Position numbers and translations under genes: made by a program
Notes under the pieces: model-generated
Seen by the model: the letters and a program-made list of their open reading frames with translations, nothing else
Databases searched by the model: none
Told to the model about the DNA's origin: nothing
Shown: positions 8,900-16,841 of the stretch, one piece after another
Layout of the letters: each line of letters starts with the position of its first letter
How positions within the stretch are numbered: position 1 is the first letter of the stretch
NCBI RefSeq assembly: GCF_002776695.1
Contig: NZ_LFJC01000003.1
Coordinates: 3,123,188-3,187,187, forward strand
Source of the DNA: Bradyrhizobium nitroreducens
Lineage (GTDB): Bacteria; Pseudomonadota; Alphaproteobacteria; Rhizobiales; Xanthobacteraceae
Length of the DNA stretch: 64,000 bases
Direction: 5' to 3'

Positions 8900-9829
8900 A
8901 TGGGTTGGCTCGGCGACAACGGGATGTTGCTAGGTCTGGCGATGCTGGACGGACTATCCTACGCGGCGGCGGTCTTTATGGTCGCGGTCGGACTGAATCT
9001 CGTCTTCGGGGTCATGCACGTGCTCAACGTCGCGCATGGAAGCCTTTATGCGATCGGGGGCTATGCTGCGGCGTCCCTGAGCCTATTTCTGATCGCTCGG
9101 GGTATGCCGCCTTGGCTCTCGATCCCGTCGCTCGTGGTTTCGTCCGCGATCGTCGGCGCGATACTTGGTCCTCCCATAGAACGCTTGCTACGGAGCGTGT
9201 CGGGACAAGAGGAGGTCCTTCAACTTCTCGTCACCTTCGCGCTCTTCATGATCCTCGAAGATCTTCAAAAGCTTGTCTGGGGGGTGCAGCCCGTCGTCTC
9301 CGACGCACCAGTCAAATTGCTGGGCACGATCGACGTCCCCTTTGGCAGAGATGCGATACCTTTCACATCCTATCAACTCTTTCTATTGCCCGGCGTGGCT
9401 CTCGTGACGCTGATCGGCCTCGCTTGGTTCCTGCGTCGCACGCTCGCGGGTCGAATGATCGTTGCCGTAACGGTCGATCGGGAAGCCGCGCGGGCGATGG
9501 GCATCAATGCCGGGAAGGTGATGCTTCTGACCTTCACGGCAGGGGCCGCGCTCGCTGCTTTGGGTGGGGCGCTCGCGTCGCCTACCACATCGCTCGTGCC
9601 CGGCATCGGTGCCTCGACCATCGTCCTATCATTCGCGGTGGTCGCGACCGCAGGACTTGGACAGATCGAGGGCGCGGCTCTTACCGCGCTCATGATCGGG
9701 CTCGGCCGCTCGCTTGCCGTCTATTTCGCCCCTGAATTCGAAGTGGTCGTGCCTTACTTCATCATGGTGTCGGTGCTGTTGGTTCGTCCGCAGGGCTTGT
9801 TCGCCGTCCCGGAGACCCGACGCATATGA
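8900..9829 (+). CDS. livH: LIV-type ABC transporter permease, LivH family (system 1)
   Basis: This inner-membrane permease of 309 residues has about eight hydrophobic segments. The family block is visible near the start (GLNLVFGVMHVLNVAHGSLYAIGGY), with the conserved glycine-rich C-terminal portion GLGQIEGAALTALMIGLG. It pairs with the LivM-type subunit downstream to form the channel of system 1. It begins eight bases after the binding-protein stop, and its TGA overlaps the next ATG. Confidence 0.9.
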   Translation: MGWLGDNGMLLGLAMLDGLSYAAAVFMVAVGLNLVFGVMHVLNVAHGSLYAIGGYAAASLSLFLIARGMPPWLSIPSLVVSSAIVGAILGPPIERLLRSVSGQEEVLQLLVTFALFMILEDLQKLVWGVQPVVSDAPVKLLGTIDVPFGRDAIPFTSYQLFLLPGVALVTLIGLAWFLRRTLAGRMIVAVTVDREAARAMGINAGKVMLLTFTAGAALAALGGALASPTTSLVPGIGASTIVLSFAVVATAGLGQIEGAALTALMIGLGRSLAVYFAPEFEVVVPYFIMVSVLLVRPQGLFAVPETRRI

Positions 9830-10767
9830 GCCGCTACGCTGATCTCGTTCTTACGCTCCTCGCGGCCGCGTTCGTCCTGGCGCTGTCTTGGGCTGTGCCA
9901 TGGCTACGGTTTGTGATGACGATCGCGATTGCGAAAGGCCTGGCTGTCCTTGGTATTCTGCTGCTGCTGCGTGCGGGGCAGGTGAGCTTCGGCCACGCGC
10001 TGTATCTTTCGCTCGCCGCTTATGTCGTGGCGTTTATGGCAGCCCGCATTCCGGAGGTGCTCCTTCTTCTTCCGCTGGCCGCAGTCGTAGCCGCATCAAT
10101 CGGACTGTTGGTCGGGCTCTTCGTCTCTCGTTACCGCGCGATCTTCTTCGGAATGCTGAACTTGGCACTCAGCATGGTCTTCTACTCGATGCTCGACAAG
10201 TTCTACGAGGTGACGCGCGGCGGAGACGGAATCCGTGTGCCCGTCACCAGCTTCGCGGGAGTCGTACTTTCTCCGGATCAGCAGTCGTGGGCGCTTCTGA
10301 TCCTCGCTTTGGTGCTCGCGGTCGGCTTCGGCGCCTTCGTGCGGCTCTACCTCCTGTCTCCAATGGGGAGTGCACTATCGGCGTTGAAGACACGCGAGGC
10401 CCGTCTGGAGTTCATGGGTATTCCTGCGCGGCGCATACTTTTGTCTGCCTATGTCCTTTCGGCGTTTATGGCAGGTTGCGGCGGTGCCCTGATCGCATTG
10501 TCGACGCGCCACGTTACGCCGGCGTTGGCTTATTGGACGGCGTCGGGAGAATTGGTTTTCATCGCCATTCTTGGCGGAGCAGGGAGTGTCTTCGGACCGT
10601 TTCTCGGCGCGCTTGCCTACGAATTGACGCGGACCTATGCGGCGGCCCTCGTGGCGGACGCCTGGCAGATGATTCTCGGGACGGTGCTTCTGGTCGTCAT
10701 ACTCTTTGCTCCCGGCGGACTTTGGGGAATCGGTCGGGCTCTCGTTGTACGGGGGCGCCAAGCATGA
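9826..10767 (+). CDS. livM: LIV-type ABC transporter permease, LivM family (system 1)
   Basis: This second channel subunit (313 residues) is strongly hydrophobic. The family block GILLLLRAGQVSFGHALYLSLAAY lies near residues 40-65, and GGAGSVFGPFLGALAYEL is in the C-terminal third. Its ATG overlaps the LivH stop (ATGA), and its own stop overlaps the LivG ATG in the same way, indicating translational coupling across the operon. Confidence 0.9.
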   Translation: MSRYADLVLTLLAAAFVLALSWAVPWLRFVMTIAIAKGLAVLGILLLLRAGQVSFGHALYLSLAAYVVAFMAARIPEVLLLLPLAAVVAASIGLLVGLFVSRYRAIFFGMLNLALSMVFYSMLDKFYEVTRGGDGIRVPVTSFAGVVLSPDQQSWALLILALVLAVGFGAFVRLYLLSPMGSALSALKTREARLEFMGIPARRILLSAYVLSAFMAGCGGALIALSTRHVTPALAYWTASGELVFIAILGGAGSVFGPFLGALAYELTRTYAAALVADAWQMILGTVLLVVILFAPGGLWGIGRALVVRGRQA

Positions 10768-11528
10768 TTCTGCTCTCTGCGAAAGGCTTGAAGCTTGCCT
10801 TTGGCGGCGTCAAAGCTGCCGACGGCATCGACCTGGACGTTCGGAATGGCGAGTTTCTCGCCATCATCGGCCCGAATGGTGCTGGAAAAACGACGTTCAT
10901 CAACATGGTGACCGGCTATCTCACGCCGCAAGCGGGCGAAATTCACTATGATGGGCAACCGCTTGTCGGCCTAGCGCCACGCCGTCTCGTTCGCCTCGGT
11001 ATTGCGCGGTCCTTTCAACTGCCACAGCTCTTCCTGGAGCACACCGTGGCGGAGAACGTTGCGCTTGCGATTGCCGCCCGCGAGGGCCTTTGGTCACCGA
11101 TCCGACCGTTGATGCGATCCGCTTGGCGCGCAGAGGCTGACGATATTCTGGCGCAATTCGATCTTTCGGACATCGCGGAGCGGCGGGCCGACACGCTGAA
11201 CGAGGGGGCGAGGAAGCTCACAGACATCGCCATGGCGGTTGCGCTGAAACCCCGGCTCATCTTGATGGACGAGCCGACTAGCGGTGTCGCGGCGTCTGAG
11301 AAGATAAGCATCGTCGAGACGCTGGTCCGCGTTCTGCGGACCGCGGGTGTCACGGCGGTGTTCGTCGAACATGACATGGATGTCGTTTCCCGCTTTGCCG
11401 ATCGGGTCGCTGTCTGGAGTCAGGGAAAGATCGCGGCGCTCGGGCCGCCCGGCGCTGTGTTGACTGATCCCAACGTGCTCCGCGACGTGATCGGGATTGA
11501 AACAGAGGCTGGTCATGCTGCAGCTTGA
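10764..11528 (+). CDS. livG: LIV-type ABC transporter ATPase, LivG family (system 1)
   Basis: This cytoplasmic ATPase of 254 residues energises system 1. Walker A (GPNGAGKTT) and Walker B (LILMDEPTSG) are intact, and FVEHDMDVV supplies the switch histidine. The ABC signature reads LNEGARKLTDIA, unlike the usual LSxGxQRxLEIA of the family, so the serine and the Gln/Arg pair are replaced. The start at 10764 overlaps the LivM stop as ATGA. Longer upstream reading in this frame crosses the permease gene and is not real. Confidence 0.9.
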   Translation: MILLSAKGLKLAFGGVKAADGIDLDVRNGEFLAIIGPNGAGKTTFINMVTGYLTPQAGEIHYDGQPLVGLAPRRLVRLGIARSFQLPQLFLEHTVAENVALAIAAREGLWSPIRPLMRSAWRAEADDILAQFDLSDIAERRADTLNEGARKLTDIAMAVALKPRLILMDEPTSGVAASEKISIVETLVRVLRTAGVTAVFVEHDMDVVSRFADRVAVWSQGKIAALGPPGAVLTDPNVLRDVIGIETEAGHAAA

Positions 11529-12171
11529 GGGCATATGTGCCGAAATCGGCGGAGCGCGGGTCTTACGTCACGTTTCGCTTACGGTACCGCCCGGCGGGCG
11601 GGTCGCGCTCATCGGTCGGAATGGTGCAGGAAAGACGACCACGTTGCGGGCGCTGATGGGTCTTGCCCCCTTGCGCGAAGGAAAAGTCTCCATCGACGGC
11701 AGAGATTGCGGCGCCGTGCCGGCTCACCGCAGGTGCGCGCTGGGCGTCGGCTACGCTCCGGAGGAGCGCAATTTGTTCGGTAGCTTTACGGTGCGCGACA
11801 ACATGCTGTTACCGGCACAGGTTCTCGGTCTTTCAGGTCGCGAGTGCCAGCGACGGCTAGAAGCGGCTCTTGAACTACTTCCGGAGCTCCGCGACCTGGC
11901 CGGTCGCAAAGCTGCCGGGCTGTCTGGTGGCCAAGGAAAGATGGTGGCACTCGGTCGAGCGCTCATGGTCGGAACGCGCGCGATCATTCTGGACGAACCG
12001 CTCCAGGGGCTGGCTCCGGCTTTGGCGCTTCGATACGTCGATGCGCTCAAGCGCTTACGTTCCGCTCTTCCGGACGTTGCTATCCTTGTCACGGAATCGA
12101 GTCCCAATCTCCTGAAATCGCTGATTGAGACTACCTTCATCATCGAGCGCGGCGAAGTAACGCAAGCCTGA
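11515..12171 (+). CDS. livF: LIV-type ABC transporter ATPase, LivF family (system 1)
   Basis: This second ATPase (218 residues) of system 1 has Walker A GRNGAGKTT, signature LSGGQGKM and Walker B AIILDEPLQGL. The switch region reads LVTESSPN instead of the usual LVEQN of LivF proteins. The ATG at 11515 has GAGG at about -10 and lies within the end of livG. An ATG at 11497 is a weaker alternative. It is the last gene of the system 1 operon, with 82 bases to the next SDR. Confidence 0.88.
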   Translation: MLQLEGICAEIGGARVLRHVSLTVPPGGRVALIGRNGAGKTTTLRALMGLAPLREGKVSIDGRDCGAVPAHRRCALGVGYAPEERNLFGSFTVRDNMLLPAQVLGLSGRECQRRLEAALELLPELRDLAGRKAAGLSGGQGKMVALGRALMVGTRAIILDEPLQGLAPALALRYVDALKRLRSALPDVAILVTESSPNLLKSLIETTFIIERGEVTQA

Positions 12172-12253
12172 TCGGCTCCGGTTCACCGGGTATGAAAGTG
12201 TTTCCGCGAGTTCTTTCGCCGGAGTAGAGCGGCGATCAAGTAGGAGAATCCAG

Positions 12254-13003
12254 ATGAGACTAAAGGACAAGATCGCAATCGTCACGGGTGGCGGAAGCGG
12301 CTTCGGCGAGGCGATTGCGAAGCGATTTGCAGCGGAAGGTGCGCTGGTCGTTGTCGCTGATCTTCGCGGTGACGCGGCGACGAGAGTTGCGACGGAGATC
12401 GGTGAGAGGGCAATTGCTGTGACGGCAGACGTCGCCCGAGCCGAGGACGTTTCTGAGGTCGTCGCAGAGACGGAAAAAAGATTGGGTGTGCCCCGGATCC
12501 TGATCAACAATGCCGGAACCACGCATCGCAATCAACCATTGCTGGAGACGGATGAAGCGTCCTTCGACCGCGTTTTCAACGTCAACGTGAAGTCGATTTA
12601 CCATTTCGTGCAGGGCGTCGTGCCGAAAATGCGGGACGCCGGAGGCGGCGTGATCCTGAACGTAGGTTCGACCGCCGGCATCCGTCCACGACCAGGATTG
12701 ACCTGGTACAACGCTTCGAAAGGTGCGGTGAACTTGATGTCCCGTTCCCTGGCCGTCGAGCTCGCTCCCTGGAAGATTCGCGTGAATGCTTTGTGCCCGG
12801 TAGCCGCGGAAACACCTTTGCTTGCGCCTTTGCTTGGAATGCCGGACACCCCTGAGAACCGGCAGAAGTTTATCGCGAGCATTCCACTCGGCCGGCTGTG
12901 TCGTCCCTCGGACGTCGCGGCTGCTGCTGTCTACCTGGCCTCCGATGAGGCGGAGTTCATTACCGGCGTGGAATTCCCGATCGACGGAGGACGAACAGTC
13001 TGA
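12254..13003 (+). CDS. SDR family oxidoreductase (classical)
   Basis: This NAD(P)-dependent short-chain dehydrogenase of 249 residues has the cofactor motif TGGGSGFGEA (about 12-21), NNAG (about 89) and the catalytic WYNASKG (about 155). The C-terminus is the usual FPIDGGRTV. AGGAGA lies about seven bases before the ATG. It follows LIV system 1 and is nine bases from a second SDR, so the pair probably oxidises an alcohol derived from the imported compound (inference). The substrate cannot be inferred. Confidence 0.88.
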   Translation: MRLKDKIAIVTGGGSGFGEAIAKRFAAEGALVVVADLRGDAATRVATEIGERAIAVTADVARAEDVSEVVAETEKRLGVPRILINNAGTTHRNQPLLETDEASFDRVFNVNVKSIYHFVQGVVPKMRDAGGGVILNVGSTAGIRPRPGLTWYNASKGAVNLMSRSLAVELAPWKIRVNALCPVAAETPLLAPLLGMPDTPENRQKFIASIPLGRLCRPSDVAAAAVYLASDEAEFITGVEFPIDGGRTV

Positions 13004-13011
13004 CCGTAAAC

Positions 13012-13908
13012 ATGGATATTCCGTCGCTCGCGGCACCGAGGAGCAGATCTCGTCTCGATGGACGCCATATTCTGCTATTCGGAGCCGGGACTGCCAACGA
13101 GGCTGGACAAGGCTGGAGCTTGCGAGAAGTGAGCGATAGGGTCTATGGCGTCGGGGAGGCTACCGCCCTGGTCTATGCCCGACATGGCGCTGTCGTCACC
13201 TGCGTAGACGTGGACTTCGCGGCCGCCACTGCGACGGCCGAACTCATCCGCAGCGAGGGCGGAGCCGCATTCGCTTTTGCTTGCGACGCAACTCGATCCG
13301 AGGAAGTGAAGGGCACGATCGAAAGGTCGTTGGCGTTTAACGGGCGGATCGACGTGCTTCATAACAACATCGGCATCGCGAAAATGGGAGGGCCGGTGGA
13401 GTGCTCCGAGGATGACTTCGATCGGATCATCTCGGTGAATTTGAAGAGCATGTATTTGACATGCAAATGGGCGCTGCCGGTGATGGAGCGACAGCGGAAG
13501 GGCGCGATCGTCAACATCTCGTCTTTCGCGGCGGTGAGATTTACCGTGCCTTGGATCGCGTATGCTGCATCGAAAGGCGGAGTGAATGCGCTGACGATGA
13601 GCGTGGCGGCTCAGTACGCCGCCAAAGGCGTTCGTTGCAATGCGATTGCGCCGGGCTTGCTATCGACGCCGATGGTGCAGTCCGCTCACAAAAGGAATCA
13701 CGCCGGCATCGAGGACATGATGAGGTCTCGCGATGACTCGGTGCCCATGCTTTGGCAAGGGGAAGGCTGGGATGTCGGAGAAGCTGCCGCATTCCTCGCA
13801 TCGGACGAAGCGCGGTTCATCACCGGTCAGGTGCTTTTCGTCGACGGGGGAAGTACCGTCGTCATGCCGAGTAAGCCATGGTCGCCGAGTGGCGGCGACG
13901 GGCCCTGA
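13012..13908 (+). CDS. SDR family oxidoreductase with an extended cofactor loop
   Basis: This short-chain dehydrogenase-like protein of 298 residues has the catalytic YAASKGG (about 183) and a C-terminal FVDGGSTV. The glycine-rich cofactor loop is unusual: GAG (about 25) and the following GVGEATA are separated by some twenty extra residues (TANEAGQGWSLREVSDRVY), where classical SDRs have three. NNIG replaces NNAG. The frame is intact and the insertion is in phase, so it looks like a real variant, not a frameshift. It is nine bases downstream of another SDR. Function is unknown beyond oxidoreductase. Confidence 0.8.
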   Translation: MDIPSLAAPRSRSRLDGRHILLFGAGTANEAGQGWSLREVSDRVYGVGEATALVYARHGAVVTCVDVDFAAATATAELIRSEGGAAFAFACDATRSEEVKGTIERSLAFNGRIDVLHNNIGIAKMGGPVECSEDDFDRIISVNLKSMYLTCKWALPVMERQRKGAIVNISSFAAVRFTVPWIAYAASKGGVNALTMSVAAQYAAKGVRCNAIAPGLLSTPMVQSAHKRNHAGIEDMMRSRDDSVPMLWQGEGWDVGEAAAFLASDEARFITGQVLFVDGGSTVVMPSKPWSPSGGDGP

Positions 13909-13995
13909 CGCTCGTCGAAAGGCCATCAATGCGGCCCCGCTCACCGATTGCGGGCTCGGCGGTACGTGCCGCCAAGCCCGTCGAGGCAATGTCGT

Positions 13996-15423
13996 TCACC
14001 AGACGCTGACGAACTTTGTCTTTTGATAAGGAGACAAGATCTCGATACCTCCTTCGGTACCGAATCCACTTTCTTTCCAACCTCCCAGAGGGACCTCGGG
14101 CAGGTGCGTCACGAACTCGTTCACGCCCACCGTTCCGAAGTGAAGTGCATCGGTCAAGCGACGCTGCCGTGCGGCGTCGTTCGAGAAAAGATATGCCGAA
14201 AGACCAAACTCCAGTCCGTTGGCTTGTTTGAGCATCTCATTCTCATCTTTGAAGGGCAGGACCGGTACAATTGGGCCAAAAGGTTCCGAATGGAGAATTT
14301 CGGCGTTCTCGGGAACGTCCGTCATAACCGTTGGCGCGTAGAAGAATCCTCTGTTGCCGATGCGATTTCCTCCGGCAGCTATCTTCGCTCCACGTTGGCG
14401 GGCGTCCTCCACGAGATGCGAGATCGCTTGGACGCGCCGCTCGTTCGCAAGAGGGCCCATCTGTGTCTTGGGATCCATTCCGTCGCCCACTCGCCAAGCT
14501 TTGGCGTGCTCGGTCATGCGGGCCGTAAAGCGTTCGAAGACGCTCTCCTCCACGAAAAAGCGTGTCGGAGACAGGCATATCTGTCCCGAATTGGCGAATT
14601 TCGCTCTTGCTAGAATGTCCGCGGCTCTCTCGGGATCGACGTCACCGCAAACGATAGTCGGGGCGTGGCCGCCCAATTCCATCGTGACGGGCTTCATGAC
14701 CCTCCCGGCCGCGGCTGCTAGTTGCTTGCCGACAGGAATGGACCCAGTGAATGTTATCTTGGCGACCGCGGCCGCAGGGATGAGGTAGTTCGAGATTTCT
14801 TCAGGTCTGCCGAAGACTATCGAAATCGCGGCGGGCGGTACGCCGGCAGACAGCAATGCCTTGGCCAGGGCCAGAACGGACCCGGGAGTTTCCTCGGACG
14901 GCTTGCAGATGATAGAGCATCCCGCGCCGAGCGCGCCGGCGAATTTTTTGGCCGCCAGAGCCATCGGAAAGTTCCACGGCGTGAAGGCGGCTACGACGCC
15001 GATCGGATGCGTTTCTATCTCGATCCGGTTGGCGGCGACCCGACCGCGAAGGGTACGACCGGCGATGCGCCGGGCCTGCTCGCCGCCCCATTCCAGGAAT
15101 TCCGCAGAGCGCGTGACCTCGGCTTTGGCCTCGGCGAGCGGCTTGCCTTGCTCGGTGGTGATGATCCGCGCGATGGAATCGATGTCAGATATCAAGTGGT
15201 CCGCAGCACTCTTCAGTATGGCTCCGCGTTGCCAAGGTGAAACCCCTTGCCACTCGACGAGGCCGCGAGCGGCGGCATCGAGTGCTTCGTCGAGATCCGT
15301 CGAATTGGCATGCGCGACCTTGCCGATGCTCTCGCCCGTCGCCGGATTGAGCACATCCTGGCCCTGTCTTGCGGCGCCCTCGCGCCACCTGCCGTTGATC
15401 ACCAACGGGAATTCGATCGTCAT
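13996..15423 (-). CDS. NAD(P)-dependent aldehyde dehydrogenase (succinate-semialdehyde type)
   Basis: This cytoplasmic aldehyde dehydrogenase of 475 residues oxidises an aldehyde to its acid. The catalytic cysteine is in SGQICLSP (about residue 283), the general-base glutamate in MELGGHAP (about 249), and the N-terminus (INGRWREG...NPATGE) is typical of the GabD-like branch. ATG 15423 follows GGGGA; an ATG at 15444 lacks a site. It converges on the SDR pair and has the perfect palindrome 15502-15517 in its promoter, so it probably belongs to the XRE-cupin regulon. The aldehyde may come from the neighbouring SDRs (inference). Confidence 0.9.
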   Translation of the reverse strand: MTIEFPLVINGRWREGAARQGQDVLNPATGESIGKVAHANSTDLDEALDAAARGLVEWQGVSPWQRGAILKSAADHLISDIDSIARIITTEQGKPLAEAKAEVTRSAEFLEWGGEQARRIAGRTLRGRVAANRIEIETHPIGVVAAFTPWNFPMALAAKKFAGALGAGCSIICKPSEETPGSVLALAKALLSAGVPPAAISIVFGRPEEISNYLIPAAAVAKITFTGSIPVGKQLAAAAGRVMKPVTMELGGHAPTIVCGDVDPERAADILARAKFANSGQICLSPTRFFVEESVFERFTARMTEHAKAWRVGDGMDPKTQMGPLANERRVQAISHLVEDARQRGAKIAAGGNRIGNRGFFYAPTVMTDVPENAEILHSEPFGPIVPVLPFKDENEMLKQANGLEFGLSAYLFSNDAARQRRLTDALHFGTVGVNEFVTHLPEVPLGGWKESGFGTEGGIEILSPYQKTKFVSVW

Positions 15424-15501
15424 AACGTTCCCCTTTTCGCGCAAGCATGCTCAGCGCCGTGCGGCTCGCCGTCGGCTTCGCATTAATCGATGGAAGAAAT
15501 T

Positions 15502-15517
15502 ATCTTCTATAGAAGAT
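15502..15517. promoter_or_regulatory. Perfect 16-bp palindrome, candidate XRE-cupin operator
   Basis: ATCTTCTATAGAAGAT reads the same on both strands. It lies about 80 bases upstream of the aldehyde dehydrogenase start, downstream of the XRE-cupin gene. It matches the TTCT-N2-AGAA elements at 7441-7450 and 16378-16387. Confidence 0.65.
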
Positions 15518-15628
15518 TTGATCTGTCCGCAAGTTCACACGCTGTCCTGGGGCGCGTGCCGTGGGATCGACGACGGGCGTCCAGCCGCCGCGAACGAGCG
15601 GAGCGATTGAGAAGCGATCGCCGAAAAG

Positions 15629-16258
15629 TCAGGAGGCCGTGTCGTTGCGGCGGGGGAATAGCTGTGCGGCGGAAATGACGAGGTAGTATTCGACAGACCG
15701 GGAGCTTTTGTTCTCGAACCAATGCTCTACATCGGCCTCGAAATAGAGCGAGTCTCCCTCCTCGAGAACGGTCTCTACATTGTCGATACCGACCACGATG
15801 CGGCCTTGCGAGGCGAGCACGTGCTTGGTCACTCCGGCAGGGTAGGGTGGCAGCTTGCCGGTCGACACCTTAGGCGGCAGGTGGTGAAGGACGACTTCGA
15901 CCGGCATCCCGGCCATGACCGGCGAAAGCAGATAGCGCTCGAAGCCTGTTTCGGCATCACGAAAGACCTGTCTTTGATTCTTCCGCACTAGCGCGAACGC
16001 ACGGCGCGAGGCTCCTTCGTCACCGACCAGTGTAGAGAACGAAGTATCCAGTGCATGAGCGATGCGCTTCGCGACACCGATGGTCGGGCTTTTTTCGCCT
16101 CGCTCGACCTTCGAAAGCATTGCTCTGCTTACGCCCGAAAGCTTCGAGACTTGATCGAGAGTGAGGTCGGCCTGCTCACGCAGTAGCCGGACCCGGTCGC
16201 CAAATGCCTGGCTTACCGGATCCTGTCTGCCAATCTTCTTTACCGCCGTCCTAGCCAT
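15629..16258 (-). CDS. XRE family regulator with C-terminal cupin domain
   Basis: This transcriptional regulator of 209 residues has an XRE helix-turn-helix (about 19-73, with LTLDQVSKLSGVSRAMLSKVERG) and a cupin sensory domain (about 110-195). Members of this architecture often regulate catabolism of amines, amino acids or aldehydes near their gene. Its neighbours are an aldehyde dehydrogenase on the same strand and a divergent MFS transporter. The four TTCT/AGAA elements at 16376-16444 sit 120-190 bases upstream of its start, and the same motif precedes the dehydrogenase and LIV system 1. It is therefore the likely local regulator. Confidence 0.88.
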   Translation of the reverse strand: MARTAVKKIGRQDPVSQAFGDRVRLLREQADLTLDQVSKLSGVSRAMLSKVERGEKSPTIGVAKRIAHALDTSFSTLVGDEGASRRAFALVRKNQRQVFRDAETGFERYLLSPVMAGMPVEVVLHHLPPKVSTGKLPPYPAGVTKHVLASQGRIVVGIDNVETVLEEGDSLYFEADVEHWFENKSSRSVEYYLVISAAQLFPRRNDTAS

Positions 16259-16841
16259 TCCGAATCACTCTTCAGCCGTCGCTGCTCATCGCTTTAATCT
16301 TAAGCGGCAGCACCTCTAATGTCACATCCGGCCCAGACATAGCGAGTTGCAGAAGACGGAAGTGCCATGCAAAAATCTTCTATAGAATACGAATTCTGCT
16401 ATAAGAAAATAATTCTTCCAAAGAATACCAGTTCTGCTATGAGAGATAAACTTTAGGAGATCGCGCGGTGATTTTGGGTCGCAATTGGGAGGCGAGACGA
16501 TCGCTTCGTCCATCGACGTTCCTTGGCGGCCATCGCTCAGCTGCCCGTCCTTTAACGGGATCGTTCGGTAAACCGCGATCGCATCGCATGCCGCGTGACC
16601 TCGGAGGATGTCGACGAAGCCGTCCGGAGACGCATCCAGCTTTCTCATGTGGCTTCATGGCGGGAATGACGCCGAACGAGAAGGCAGGTGCTTCTCGTTT
16701 CGGCGAATTGTCCGCAGTCCGACTACAGAAGGGGGCGAGAGCCAAGAAGTAACCAACGTCCGTCAGGAAGCTGCGCGCAGAGCCATCGTCTGTAACGCGC
16801 GGACCCGGATTGCTGTCAATTTTGAATAAGGGGAGCGAAAC
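16259..16841. other. Long divergent intergenic region with operator array; no clear gene
   Basis: This 583-base stretch separates the XRE-cupin gene from the MFS transporter. Its left half is AT-rich and holds the operator array at 16376-16444. The right half (about 16460-16800) has small open frames on both strands without a recognised domain, good start site or typical codon pattern, and could be a degraded gene. Confidence 0.5.
16376..16444. promoter_or_regulatory. Array of four TTCT/AGAA inverted elements
   Basis: The elements are TTCTATAGAA (16378-16387), TTCT-N6-AGAA (16394-16407), ATTCT-N5-AGAAT (16412-16426) and TTCTGCTATGAGA (16432-16444). Their centres are about 18-19 bp apart, so all would lie on nearly the same DNA face. 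The TTCTGCTAT block occurs twice. They lie between the divergent XRE-cupin and MFS genes and probably control both. Confidence 0.65.

Noticed and set aside
16468..16752. Small genes on either strand before the MFS transporter
   Set aside because: Two opposing frames of similar length share the same bases, have no good start site and match no family, so they may be decayed DNA.
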